A stretch of 64,000 nt of DNA from Bacillota bacterium (GTDB lineage Bacteria > Bacillota > Clostridia > Oscillospirales > Ruminococcaceae), in contig JAEYNX010000020.1 of the NCBI GenBank assembly GCA_023412215.1, positions 1 to 64,000 of the forward strand, read 5' to 3'. The notes beneath the pieces are model-generated. The model did no database searches. It had not been told where the DNA came from and saw nothing but the letters and a program-made list of their open reading frames with translations. Every line of letters starts with the position of its first letter. The stretch's first letter is position 1. Below are positions 16,886 through 25,672 of this stretch, in pieces. The position numbers and the translations under genes are program-made.

Positions 16886-18083
16886 CGAAGCGCGCGACGT
16901 TTTGCTTGATCTGCCGATTCAAACCGCGGTTGAACAGATTCCGCTGGAACGGGCACTGGGTAGAGTTCTCGCACAGGAGTTACGGGCCGAGATCGCGATG
17001 CCGCCATTCGATCGAAGTCCTTACGACGGCTATGCGCTGCGCAGCGACGATGTCGGCGAGGCAAGCGTACAGCATCCGGTTGCCTTGCGCATTACCGAAG
17101 AGATTTCTGCGGGAAGTGTGCCAACAAAAGTGCTACAACATGGTATGGCGGCAAAGGTTTTGACTGGCGCACAATTGCCAAAAGGTGCCGACTGTACCGT
17201 GATGTATGAGCAGATCGAGTTCAGTGGGGATATGGTGTATATTTGCAAGCCTATGCGAGCAAACCAGAATTTTATCTGTGCAGGAGAAGAAGCGTTGGCA
17301 GGCAGCCTTCTGTTGGAACGCGGTGTGCGTCTGGCACCGCCCATGCTAGGGGTACTGGCCTCTCAGGGGAAAGCAGTTTGTGAGGTTTTCAAGCGGCCTC
17401 GAGTTGCACTGGTTGTTACAGGCTCGGAACTGATGCAGCCGGGTCAACTGCTTGTTGCGGGTAAGATTTATAACAGCAATCTGGCCGCGATTGAAGGGTA
17501 TCTGACACAGTGGGGCTTGGATGTTGAGTTGACAACCATGGTGCCGGATGATCTTGGAAAAATCGTTCACGCGGTTCAGGAAGGATTTGAAGTTTCAGAC
17601 ATTGTAATTACAACGGGCGGGGCCTCTGTAGGTGATTATGACTTTGCGTTGGATGTGATGCGAACTATCGGTGCAAGGCCATTATTCTGGAAGGTAAAGA
17701 TGAAGCCGGGATCGGCGTTATTGGCGGCGCAGAAGGACGAAAAACTTCTTTTGAGCCTTTCCGGGAATCCGGCAGCGGCTATTGTAGGCCTGATGCGGGT
17801 AGCACTGCCATATTTGCGCAAGCTGTGCGGCCGCCGGGATTTACTGCTGCAGGAAATCAACGTCGAGCTTAAAAGACCGCTGGAAAAGGCCAGCCCAACC
17901 CTGCGCCTGCTGCGCGGGCGGCTGGAAATACAGGATGGACGTGCGCTGTTTGCAGAAAATCCGGGAAGTGGAAACGGGATGCTTTCCTCTTTCGAGGGGA
18001 TGGATCTTCTCGGTGAGGTTGCGGCGGAGAGCCCGCCGCTAAAAGCGGGGACGCGCATCAAGGCTTACCGTTGTGAGGATTGA
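16863..18083 (+). CDS. moeA: Molybdopterin molybdenumtransferase MoeA
   Basis: The 406-residue protein has the MoeA domain order: an N-terminal domain with LERALGRVLAQEL and PPFDRSPYDGYALRS, the linker TGAQLPKGADCTVM, the MPT-binding domain (RVALVVTGSEL; VITTGGASVGDYDF; PGSALLAAQKD; LSGNPAAAIVG) and the C-terminal barrel. It inserts molybdate into adenylylated molybdopterin made by a MogA-type protein, here encoded at 23765. AAGGAG precedes the ATG at 16863. The gene overlaps mobA by 23 bases. Confidence 0.93.
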   Translation: MKSFLYADEARDVLLDLPIQTAVEQIPLERALGRVLAQELRAEIAMPPFDRSPYDGYALRSDDVGEASVQHPVALRITEEISAGSVPTKVLQHGMAAKVLTGAQLPKGADCTVMYEQIEFSGDMVYICKPMRANQNFICAGEEALAGSLLLERGVRLAPPMLGVLASQGKAVCEVFKRPRVALVVTGSELMQPGQLLVAGKIYNSNLAAIEGYLTQWGLDVELTTMVPDDLGKIVHAVQEGFEVSDIVITTGGASVGDYDFALDVMRTIGARPLFWKVKMKPGSALLAAQKDEKLLLSLSGNPAAAIVGLMRVALPYLRKLCGRRDLLLQEINVELKRPLEKASPTLRLLRGRLEIQDGRALFAENPGSGNGMLSSFEGMDLLGEVAAESPPLKAGTRIKAYRCED

Positions 18084-18087
18084 AAAA

Positions 18088-19041
18088 ATGCGGGATCAGT
18101 TTGGACGTAAAATAGATTATCTGCGCCTTTCGGTAACGAATTTATGTAATCTGCGTTGCATTTACTGTATGCCGGTGAGCAGCGTGGAAAAATGCGGTCA
18201 CGCGGAGATGCTATCCGTGGAGGAGATCAGGGAGATTGTGCGCGCCGCTGCGGCCTGCGGCATCCGTAAGGTTCGGATTACGGGTGGGGAGCCGCTGGTG
18301 CGCCGCGATGTTCTGGATATCTGTCGTGAGGTGGCAGCTGTGCCCGGCATTGAGACGGTGTGCATGACAACGAACGGCGTGCTGCTGCCGCAGTTTGCCG
18401 CGCAGCTGAAGCAAGCAGGCGTGAGTCGGCTGAACATCAGCATAGATGCGCTTGACCCGCGGCGATATGCCGCCCTCACCCGCGGAGGAAACCTTCAAAC
18501 ATCCCTTGCGGGCATCAAAGCAGCGGTGCAGGCCGGCTTTACCGGCATTAAAATCAACGCGGTTTTGCTGGGGGGGAAACAGGGCAATGCGGATGAAATC
18601 GAACCTCTTGTACGCCTTACACTCGACAATGACTTTTCGGTGCGTTTCATTGAACTCATGCGCATGGGCGAGTGTGCGTCGTGGCCGACCTCCTGTTTTT
18701 TGCCGAACGATACGGTACTGCACCGTCTACCCGAACTGGAACCCGCCGGAACGGATGGGGTAGCACGGCTGTACAGGCTGCCGAGTGCAAGGGGTACTGT
18801 GGGACTTATCAGCCCGGTGAGCCAGCATTTCTGCCCAACCTGCAGCCGTATTCGTATCACCGCAGACGGTAAACTCAAGCCCTGCCTGCATTCGGCGGAG
18901 GAGATTGATTTGCGTGGGCAATCGGGCAGCGCGCTGGAGACACTAATCTGGGGGGGAATATGGAGAAAGCCGGCGCGGCATGAACTTTCGCCGGATAAAA
19001 GCAGCCGGAGCATGCGCGCAATGAACGAGATCGGAGGATAA
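18088..19041 (+). CDS. moaA: GTP 3',8-cyclase MoaA
   Basis: The 317-residue radical-SAM enzyme has CNLRCIYC near residue 21 for the S-adenosylmethionine cluster, the RITGGEPL strand, the C-terminal cluster motif CPTCSRIRITADGKLKPC and the terminal GG needed for activity. It converts GTP into 3',8-cyclo-GTP, the first step of molybdopterin synthesis. The ATG at 18088 is preferred over a GTG at 18073 because it follows GTGAGG and starts at the usual distance from the cluster motif. Four bases separate the moeA stop and this start. Confidence 0.95.
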   Translation: MRDQFGRKIDYLRLSVTNLCNLRCIYCMPVSSVEKCGHAEMLSVEEIREIVRAAAACGIRKVRITGGEPLVRRDVLDICREVAAVPGIETVCMTTNGVLLPQFAAQLKQAGVSRLNISIDALDPRRYAALTRGGNLQTSLAGIKAAVQAGFTGIKINAVLLGGKQGNADEIEPLVRLTLDNDFSVRFIELMRMGECASWPTSCFLPNDTVLHRLPELEPAGTDGVARLYRLPSARGTVGLISPVSQHFCPTCSRIRITADGKLKPCLHSAEEIDLRGQSGSALETLIWGGIWRKPARHELSPDKSSRSMRAMNEIGG

Positions 19042-19044
19042 ACC

Positions 19045-19542
19045 ATGGAACTAACGCATTTTAACGATGAGGGACGTGCCCGCATGGTGGATGTGACACA
19101 GAAAAGCCCGACAGTACGTACGGCTACTGCTGCAGCCACTGTATATCTAAACCAGGAAACCTTTCATAAGGTTCAATGCGGACAGATGGAGAAGGGAGAT
19201 GTACTGGCTGTGGCGCAAGTGGCTGGCATTATGGCGGCCAAGCGATGTTGGGAACTGATTCCTATGTGCCATCCCATCATGCTGACTGGTGTGGATATCT
19301 CCTTTACGCTCGGTGACGAGCGTTATACTATCGGTATCGAAGCGACGGCGCGTTGCAAAGGCGAGACCGGTGTAGAGATGGAGGCACTAATGGCAGTGTC
19401 GACGGCGGCGTTGACGATCTATGACATGTGTAAAGCGGTGCAGCGGGATATCACCATCGGGCAGATCCTCCTGCTGGGAAAAAGCGGCGGACGAAGCGGC
19501 GATTTTACCGCGGAAAGAAAAGGAGAGCAGACGAATGGCTAA
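19045..19542 (+). CDS. moaC: Cyclic pyranopterin monophosphate synthase MoaC
   Basis: The 165-residue protein shows LTHFNDEGRARMVDVTQK at the N-terminus, the active-site stretch LIPMCHPIMLTGVDI, GVEMEALMAVSTAALTIYDMCKA and the final GGRSGDF. It converts the MoaA product into cyclic pyranopterin monophosphate. GGAGG lies eight bases ahead of the ATG. The next enzyme of the pathway, MPT synthase (MoaD/MoaE), is not in the cluster. Confidence 0.96.
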   Translation: MELTHFNDEGRARMVDVTQKSPTVRTATAAATVYLNQETFHKVQCGQMEKGDVLAVAQVAGIMAAKRCWELIPMCHPIMLTGVDISFTLGDERYTIGIEATARCKGETGVEMEALMAVSTAALTIYDMCKAVQRDITIGQILLLGKSGGRSGDFTAERKGEQTNG

Positions 19543-19972
19543 GGTGGTATCGGTAAACATCAGCGAGCGCCGCGGTGAGCGAAAGCATTCAGTTCCCGAA
19601 ATTAGGCTGCGTGTTGGGCACGGCATTGAAGAGGATGCTCATGCGGGCAATTGGCACCGCCAGATTTCGCTTTTGGCGGAGGAAAGTATTGATATGATGC
19701 GTGCAGCCTGCACCTTCCCGCTAGGGGCCGGCGTATTTGCGGAGAACATTAACACCGAGGGGATCAGCTTAAAAACACTGCCCGTGGGTACACGTCTGGG
19801 TATCGGAGAGACGGTGGTGGAAGTAACGCAGATCGGAAAAACATGCCATAACGATTGTGCGATTAAAAAGGCTGCGGGACAATGCGTGATGCCAACAGAC
19901 GGTATTTTTGCGGTGGTGGTGAACGGAGGTACGGTGCACCCCGACGATGAGATTAGGGTTTTGGAGGAGTAA
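19535..19972 (+). CDS. MOSC-domain protein
   Basis: The 145-residue protein matches the MOSC fold: VVSVNISERRGERKHSV, GIEEDAHAGNWHRQISLLAEES, GVFAENINTEGISLKTLPVG, and a single conserved cysteine in GKTCHNDCAIKKAAGQCVM. MOSC domains bind or transfer sulfurated Mo-pterin; small stand-alone members often sit in Moco clusters. AAAGGAGAG precedes the start, which overlaps moaC by eight bases. The exact role is unknown; sulfuration of the cofactor or cofactor delivery is plausible. Confidence 0.9.
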   Translation: MAKVVSVNISERRGERKHSVPEIRLRVGHGIEEDAHAGNWHRQISLLAEESIDMMRAACTFPLGAGVFAENINTEGISLKTLPVGTRLGIGETVVEVTQIGKTCHNDCAIKKAAGQCVMPTDGIFAVVVNGGTVHPDDEIRVLEE

Positions 19973-19974
19973 CA

Positions 19975-20994
19975 ATGAAACTGATCCGTACGCAGGATGC
20001 GGTGGGACAAGTACTTTGTCACGATATGACCCAGATTATTCGGGACGAATACAAGGATGCGCGCTTTTGCAAGGGGTATATCGTAACAGAGGAGGATATA
20101 CCGGTTCTGCTTTCCATGGGTAAAGAAAATCTCTATGTGTGGGAGATGGCGCCAGGAGTATTGCATGAAAACGATGCCGCTATGCGTTTGTTGGCGCTGT
20201 GCCGCAATACCGGGATGCGATACGGCGGTGTCAAGGAAGGTAAAGTGGAGCTGTTTGCCGAACAAGACGGTCTGTTCTGCGTGGACAGCAAACGCCTGCT
20301 TGCGGTAAACAGCATTGACCAGTTGATAATTGCGACGCGCCACGGTAACACTGCCGTACATAAAGGGGATAAGCTGGCGGGGATGCGTGTAATCCCGCTG
20401 ATAATCGCGGAGGAAAAGCTACAAAAGGCAGAGCAGGTTGTCGGAAGCGAGCCGCTGCTGGCGCTGCGACCGTTTCTGCGCAAAAAAGCGGCTGTCATTA
20501 CCACTGGCAGCGAGGTTAAAAAGGGGTTGATTCGTGATACCTTTACGCCTGTGATAAAAGAGAAACTAGCGGCTTATGGCATTAAAATCGTCGCGCAGGT
20601 AAACAGTGGCGATGGTGAGGAAAACGTAGCCGCCGCAATTGCGGAAATGCGCGCAAAGGCGGTGGATATTATCCTGTGTACTGGCGGTATGAGCGTGGAT
20701 CCGGACGATAACACCCCAGGTGGTATAAGGAAGGCAGGGGCACAGATTATAAGCTACGGCGCTCCGGTGCTACCGGGTGCCATGTTCTTACTGGGCTATT
20801 TTGCAGACAGTGTGCCGGTGCTGGGCTTACCCGGTTGCGTGATGTATGCTAAAAATACTATCTTTGATCTGGTGCTGCCGCGTATTGTGGCGGATATTCC
20901 CGTTAGTCGGCAGGACTTTGTGCAAATGGGTGAGGGCGGGCTTTGCCTCGGTTGTAGCACATGCACCTTCCCAAACTGCGGTTTTGGAAAATAA
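19975..20994 (+). CDS. Molybdopterin-binding domain protein with Cys-rich tail
   Basis: The 339-residue protein has an N-terminal region of about 165 residues (TQDAVGQVLCHDMTQI...) followed by a MoeA/MogA-like MPT-binding domain (AAVITTGSEVKKGLI near residue 172; ILCTGGMSVDPDDNTPGGI near residue 235; LGLPGCVMYAKNT near residue 282). The last 20 residues carry five cysteines in LCLGCSTCTFPNCGFGK, suitable for a metal or Fe-S site. It is not MoeA, which is present separately. Related proteins occur beside Mo enzymes of anaerobes, but the function is not established; a chaperone or insertase specific to this enzyme is an inference. Confidence 0.8.
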   Translation: MKLIRTQDAVGQVLCHDMTQIIRDEYKDARFCKGYIVTEEDIPVLLSMGKENLYVWEMAPGVLHENDAAMRLLALCRNTGMRYGGVKEGKVELFAEQDGLFCVDSKRLLAVNSIDQLIIATRHGNTAVHKGDKLAGMRVIPLIIAEEKLQKAEQVVGSEPLLALRPFLRKKAAVITTGSEVKKGLIRDTFTPVIKEKLAAYGIKIVAQVNSGDGEENVAAAIAEMRAKAVDIILCTGGMSVDPDDNTPGGIRKAGAQIISYGAPVLPGAMFLLGYFADSVPVLGLPGCVMYAKNTIFDLVLPRIVADIPVSRQDFVQMGEGGLCLGCSTCTFPNCGFGK

Positions 20995-21054
20995 GTCCGG
21001 CTTCATATCATCTTTGTGAGCAGGTGAATTTGCTGAGTGAAAGGAAAATATACG

Positions 21055-21948
21055 ATGAAAAAGAATAATAAATTATTATCGCTTTTTTTGGTTGTGACAT
21101 TTGCTTTAGGTATGTCGGCCTGTGGAGGCGCATCTCCCGATTCAGCATCCGGTGAGCTCGGAGCGTTAGAGAATACGGTAAGTTCCACGACAGTATCTGA
21201 AACAGGGGAAATGGCACAACTAACGGTGTTTGCGGCGGCCAGCATGAAGGAAACGTTAACCAAGATTGCGGAGCTATACAAAGAGTCTGCGCCGAATATC
21301 GTGATCAGTTTTAATTTTGATTCCTCCGGCACGTTGAAAACGCAGATTGAGGAGGGCGCCGCGTGTGATCTTTTTATTTCGGCTTCACCAAAGCAGATGG
21401 ATCAACTGGATTCTTCTAAAGTAGGGGAGGAAAACCCAGACAGGCTAGATTTTGTCGAGCAGGGTACCCGAGTGGATCTGCTGGAAAACCGGGTTGTTTT
21501 GGCCGTGCCTGAAGGTAACCCAACCGGAATCAACAGCTTTGATGATTTGGCGAGAGCACTAAAAGGCGGTGATGTACTGCTGGCCATGGGTAACGGTGAT
21601 GTTCCGGTGGGGCAGTATACGCAAAAGATTTTTGCGTATTATAGCCTTAGCGAAGATGAAATGGCGAAGAGCGGTGTATTGACCTACGGCAGCAATGTAA
21701 AAGAGGTGACTACGCAGGTCAGCGAGGGCAGCGTTGATGGCGGTGTGGTTTACTGTACAGATGCAACAAGTGCCGGCCTGATGGTAGTAGATAGTGCCAC
21801 TTCAAAGATGTGTGGACAGGTAATCTACCCAGCGGCGGTGTTAAATGTAAGCGAAAACAAGGATGTGGCACAGGAGTTTTTAGATTATCTGAAAACGGAT
21901 GAAGCCATGTCGGTTTTTGAATCGGTGGGATTCAGCCGGGCGAAATAA
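21055..21948 (+). CDS. modA: Molybdate ABC transporter substrate-binding lipoprotein ModA
   Basis: The 297-residue protein has a signal peptide with lipobox MSAC near residue 23, a Ser-rich linker and the ModA core TVFAAASMKETLTKIAELY, FNFDSSGTLKTQIEEGAACD and GDVPVGQYTQKIF. The serines in these strands bind the oxyanion molybdate or tungstate. The ATG at 21055 follows AGGAAA and starts the signal peptide; a GTG at 21037 is less likely. It feeds the ModB/ModC importer encoded next and supplies metal for the cofactor genes. Confidence 0.93.
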   Translation: MKKNNKLLSLFLVVTFALGMSACGGASPDSASGELGALENTVSSTTVSETGEMAQLTVFAAASMKETLTKIAELYKESAPNIVISFNFDSSGTLKTQIEEGAACDLFISASPKQMDQLDSSKVGEENPDRLDFVEQGTRVDLLENRVVLAVPEGNPTGINSFDDLARALKGGDVLLAMGNGDVPVGQYTQKIFAYYSLSEDEMAKSGVLTYGSNVKEVTTQVSEGSVDGGVVYCTDATSAGLMVVDSATSKMCGQVIYPAAVLNVSENKDVAQEFLDYLKTDEAMSVFESVGFSRAK

Positions 21949-22004
21949 TGCGGCGAGTTATTCGCGAAGCTGAGCGTGAATCTATCGTAGTAGGAGGCGG
22001 TGGC

Positions 22005-22676
22005 ATGGATTGGTACCCACTGTGGAACAGCTTGCGGATTGCGGCCTTGGCCAGTGTAATCGTATTCTTTCTCGGCATATTTTTGGCGTATTATGTGGCA
22101 AAGCTTCCGTGCGTTCTGAAAGGACTGCTGGATGTGGTGCTCACCCTGCCGCTGGTGCTGCCTCCGACAGTATGTGGCTGGCTGCTGCTGCTTCTGTTTG
22201 GTGTGAACCGGCCGTTGGGACACTTGATGAAAACCTGGGGCATCCAGTTTGTAATGACATGGTACGGCGGAGTGCTTACGGCAATAGTGGTCGCGTTTCC
22301 GCTGATGTATCGCACGGCGCGGGGCGCCTTTGAAAGCTTTGATGAAACACTGGCATGGAGCGGCAAAACGCTGGGCCTTTCCGATGCTTTTGTTTTTTGG
22401 CGTATCCGTATGCCGGCCTGCCGACCGGGAATCATGGCGGGAACAGTGCTTGCTTTCGCCAGAGCACTGGGGGAATATGGCGCCACCAGTATGCTGATCG
22501 GCTATACACCCGGCAAAACGGCCACCATCTCCACCACGGTATACCAGCTATGGCGCACGAATGAGGATATTGCGGCCATACGCTGGGTGATGGTGAATCT
22601 CGCCATTAGTGCAGCGGTGCTGATGGCAATGAATCTGCTGGAAAAAAGCAGCCGCCCGAAAGGACGCAGCCTATGA
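22005..22676 (+). CDS. modB: Molybdate ABC transporter permease ModB
   Basis: The 223-residue permease has about six helices, a typical start MDWYPLWNSLRIA, and the ABC-interaction loop GRARALGEYGATSMLIGYTPGK (here FARALGEYGAT near residue 165). The start at 22005 follows TAGGAGG; a longer in-frame start at 21948 overlaps the modA stop but adds an unusual charged leader. It forms the membrane channel for molybdate. Confidence 0.93.
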   Translation: MDWYPLWNSLRIAALASVIVFFLGIFLAYYVAKLPCVLKGLLDVVLTLPLVLPPTVCGWLLLLLFGVNRPLGHLMKTWGIQFVMTWYGGVLTAIVVAFPLMYRTARGAFESFDETLAWSGKTLGLSDAFVFWRIRMPACRPGIMAGTVLAFARALGEYGATSMLIGYTPGKTATISTTVYQLWRTNEDIAAIRWVMVNLAISAAVLMAMNLLEKSSRPKGRSL

Positions 22677-23713
22677 GCTTGAATGTTGAGTTACACAAGC
22701 GCCTAAACGGTTTTACGTTGGATACCAAATTTGAAACCGACACAGGGACCATGGGACTGCTGGGGGCTTCAGGTTGTGGTAAAAGCCTGACCCTGCGATG
22801 TATTGCGGGTATTGAAAGACCAGATGCCGGACGCATTGTACTGAATGGCCGCGTGTTGTTTGACAGCGCCCGTCATATTAACCTACCGCCCCGCCAGAGG
22901 CGGGTAGGGTATCTGTTTCAAAATTATGCTCTGTTCCCGAATATGACGGTAGCGCAGAATATTTCCTGTGGTTTGTATGCGGAAAAGGATCGGACTGCCC
23001 GGCGTACGGCGGTGGCGAAAATGATGAACCGGATGCAGCTTGAGGGGTTGGAAAACCACAGGCCGTGTCAGCTTTCTGGGGGGCAGCAGCAACGCACAGC
23101 GTTGGCACGTATTCTGGTCGGACAGCCGGAACTGCTTCTGTTGGATGAACCGTTCAGCGCACTGGACGGCTTTCTAAAGGAGAAGCTCTTGACTGAAATG
23201 CATACATTATTAACCGATTACGGAACGCAAACGCTGATGGTTACCCATAATCGCGACGAGGTGTATGAACTGTGTGAAACGCTGGCGATCATGGAAGGCG
23301 GGCATCTGGTTGGCCATGCGCCCACAAAGGCGATGTTTGCTGACCCAGGCACCCGTGCCGGAGCCGTACTAACAGGCTGCAAAAATATTGTGGCAGCGCG
23401 AAAAGTAGGGGATACAATGGTGGAGGTGCCGGAGTGGGGCGTATGCCTACAAACGGCGTGCCCGGTAAAAAATGAACTTTGCGCTGTAGGAATACGGGAG
23501 TACGACTTTCAGCCGCAGGAACAACGCAATAGCTTTCCAGTCAAGGTCATCGTGGAAATTGAGGAGCCATTTGCATGGACAATAAAGTTCCGCTACGAGA
23601 CACAAAGCGCGCAGAGCACGCCGATTTGGTGGAGAATTACCAAAGAAAATCGGAGACACACTCCGGCAATGCTGGGCGTCGCCCCACAACATCTGATGCT
23701 GTTATATGATTGA
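22673..23713 (+). CDS. modC: Molybdate ABC transporter ATP-binding protein ModC
   Basis: The 346-residue protein has Walker A GASGCGKSLT, signature LSGGQQQRTALAR and Walker B LLLLDEPFSALD. The C-terminal third (ARKVGDTMVEVPEWGV onwards) resembles a single MOP-type regulatory domain, here less conserved. In Walker A the usual final S/T position reads K-S-L, still compatible with nucleotide binding. The ATGA overlap with modB shows coupled translation. Confidence 0.92.
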   Translation: MSLNVELHKRLNGFTLDTKFETDTGTMGLLGASGCGKSLTLRCIAGIERPDAGRIVLNGRVLFDSARHINLPPRQRRVGYLFQNYALFPNMTVAQNISCGLYAEKDRTARRTAVAKMMNRMQLEGLENHRPCQLSGGQQQRTALARILVGQPELLLLDEPFSALDGFLKEKLLTEMHTLLTDYGTQTLMVTHNRDEVYELCETLAIMEGGHLVGHAPTKAMFADPGTRAGAVLTGCKNIVAARKVGDTMVEVPEWGVCLQTACPVKNELCAVGIREYDFQPQEQRNSFPVKVIVEIEEPFAWTIKFRYETQSAQSTPIWWRITKENRRHTPAMLGVAPQHLMLLYD

Positions 23714-23764
23714 TAGTAGAAGAGAGAAGAAAATACATACTGCCTATCGGAAAGGATGTAGACT

Positions 23765-24790
23765 ATGTTTCAGGCCGGGATTTTGACCGTTAGTGACCGC
23801 TGTTCTCGCGGGGAACGCGACGATGAGGGAGGGCCGCTGGTGGCCGCATTGCTGCGGGATGCGGGCTATATGGTAACAAAACGGCAGATTGTGCCGGACG
23901 AGCAGCCACAGATTGAAGCGGCGCTCTGCAGTATGGCGGATATGGGAGAGATCGCGCTGATTATAACCACGGGTGGCACCGGGTTTTCACCACGGGATGT
24001 GACACCGGAAGCTACGATTGCTGTTTGTGATCGACTCGCCCCCGGTATTTCGGAGGCAATGCGGGCAGAGTCGCTAAAAATTACGCCGCGGGGAATGCTT
24101 TCACGTAGTCAGGCAGGGCTGCGAGGGAAAACACTGATTGTAAATCTACCTGGTAGCCCAAAAGCGATCAAGGAAAATCTGGTTCCTGTGCTGCCGACGC
24201 TAGCTCATGGCCTTGCCATGCTGCGAGGTGGTCGTGCAGACTGTGCGGCTCAGATGCAAGATAACGAATGCGGGCATTCAACCACGCGTGAAATACCTGT
24301 GTTTTCGCTTGTATCCTATTCCGGGACCGGAAAAACAACCTTTTTGGAAAAGTTACTTCCTGCTCTGAAACAACGTGGAATACGGGTGGCGGTGGTAAAA
24401 CATGATGCCCATGAATTTATCATTGATTATGAAGGGAAGGACAGCTGGCGGCTGACTCATGCCGGAGCTGATGTGACTGTATTGGTTTGTGCCAAGTATG
24501 CCGCTGTTCTGGAAAACCGGCCGGTGCCAATTAGCACGTTGGTAAAGCAGATCCGTGATGTGGATTTGATTTTGACTGAGGGATGTAAACATGAGGAGTG
24601 GCCCAAGCTGCTTTTATACCGCACAGCAGCGGGTAAGCCGCCAGCGGCACCGCCGGAGCAATGCTTTGCCGTTATCAGTGATAAGCTGTGGCAAACGTCA
24701 GGACACAGTTTTTCACTGGATGATGCCGAAGGCGTAGCCGGACTATTGGAGCGAGTAATAAGAGATCCTGAAAAGGTGCGAAACCAATAA
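23765..24790 (+). CDS. MogA-MobB fusion protein
   Basis: Residues 1-160 are a MogA/MoaB-type molybdopterin adenylyltransferase: AGILTVSDRCSRGERDDEGG, LIITTGGTGFSPRDVTPEAT and IVNLPGSPKA. Residues 178-341 are a MobB-type GTPase: PVFSLVSYSGTGKTTFLEKL, VAVVKHDAHEF, DVDLILTEGCKHEEWPK. The first part activates molybdopterin for Mo insertion by MoeA; MobB aids guanylyl transfer with MobA. The two are normally separate genes. The fusion supports a dedicated bis-MGD assembly line. It closes the co-directional run. Confidence 0.92.
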   Translation: MFQAGILTVSDRCSRGERDDEGGPLVAALLRDAGYMVTKRQIVPDEQPQIEAALCSMADMGEIALIITTGGTGFSPRDVTPEATIAVCDRLAPGISEAMRAESLKITPRGMLSRSQAGLRGKTLIVNLPGSPKAIKENLVPVLPTLAHGLAMLRGGRADCAAQMQDNECGHSTTREIPVFSLVSYSGTGKTTFLEKLLPALKQRGIRVAVVKHDAHEFIIDYEGKDSWRLTHAGADVTVLVCAKYAAVLENRPVPISTLVKQIRDVDLILTEGCKHEEWPKLLLYRTAAGKPPAAPPEQCFAVISDKLWQTSGHSFSLDDAEGVAGLLERVIRDPEKVRNQ

Positions 24791-25672
24791 GGATTGCTGT
24801 GGTTGCCCATCATTACATTTGATTTATAGATACGCCTTAGCTTGATCGTAGGGTGAATTTACAAAATTAACGCGAAGCTCAAAGCATACTCTGAACTTCG
24901 CATTAAAACCATTACCCAACCCTTCGCTTTTTCAGTTGCGGTGGTATCCGTAGTAGCGCCTCGTTAGTGAACTGTTTCCCCAGTATCCACTTCTGTATTT
25001 CATTCTTTTTTAGAGTAAAAAGAATCGCTATCCTTAACACCTCGTATTATAGAGTAGTAGTTTTTATTATCCCTCTCCAAGGACTATATGCTACACTGTA
25101 AGGGATGCTGCGGATGGTTTTAGTCACCTACCACAAGATGGTTTAAGTGAGGCTCCAACCACAGTCTCTTTGTAAGTTTGTTAATCAGTTAGATACCGCA
25201 CGACGGTTTATGTGGAACGAGGTTACAAGCGCAAGGAGATCTGTGGTCTCAAACAGTATCGAATCCAGTTACGAAGGAGTATCGCTGTCGTAGTTCTATT
25301 ATCCTACGGCAGGGGGTTCTTCGCAATGTCCATTTCTCGGGGTTCAATTCATAAACTGGTGGGTATCTATTTTGGCGCTCTGTCAATAGTTGTGGTGCAG
25401 GAAAAGGAAGGAATGGAGACAAGAAAAAGCAGCCAAGGAAGTGGTTAAGCAGACAAAGTTGTCACATGGCTGCCGAATGCCTGTATATCTTTGACGGGCT
25501 GTAAGCGATATGCACCAAGGCTGTTTCTCGCCCGCAGCAGGGGCAACGGTGTATTTTTCTTGAAAGTGCCATTGCATTTTTACATAAATTTACACGGAAA
25601 ATAACGAGGCGTATAATTTGGACAGGGTTTGCTATACTGAAGGTGTAAGAAAACTTTGGGGGATGAATTAAG
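24791..25672. other. Intergenic stretch without a convincing gene
   Basis: A hairpin at 24872-24901 (GCGAAGCTCA with TGAACTTCGC, one mismatch) may end the Mo gene run. The remaining 750 bases contain only short frames (for example plus 25212-25448) without recognised domains. The right end holds one copy of the 39-bp direct repeat at 25378-25416. The DNA looks like decayed accessory sequence. Confidence 0.5.
25378..25416. repeat. 39-bp direct repeat, left copy
   Basis: CTCTGTCAATAGTTGTGGTG followed by a GCAGGAAAAGGAA run recurs at 26413-26451 in the same orientation with a single mismatch. The two copies bracket the formyltransferase-like gene. Confidence 0.85.

Noticed and set aside
25212..25448. 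78-codon plus-strand frame
   Set aside because: No ribosome binding site or known domain, and its end is formed by the 39-bp direct repeat.
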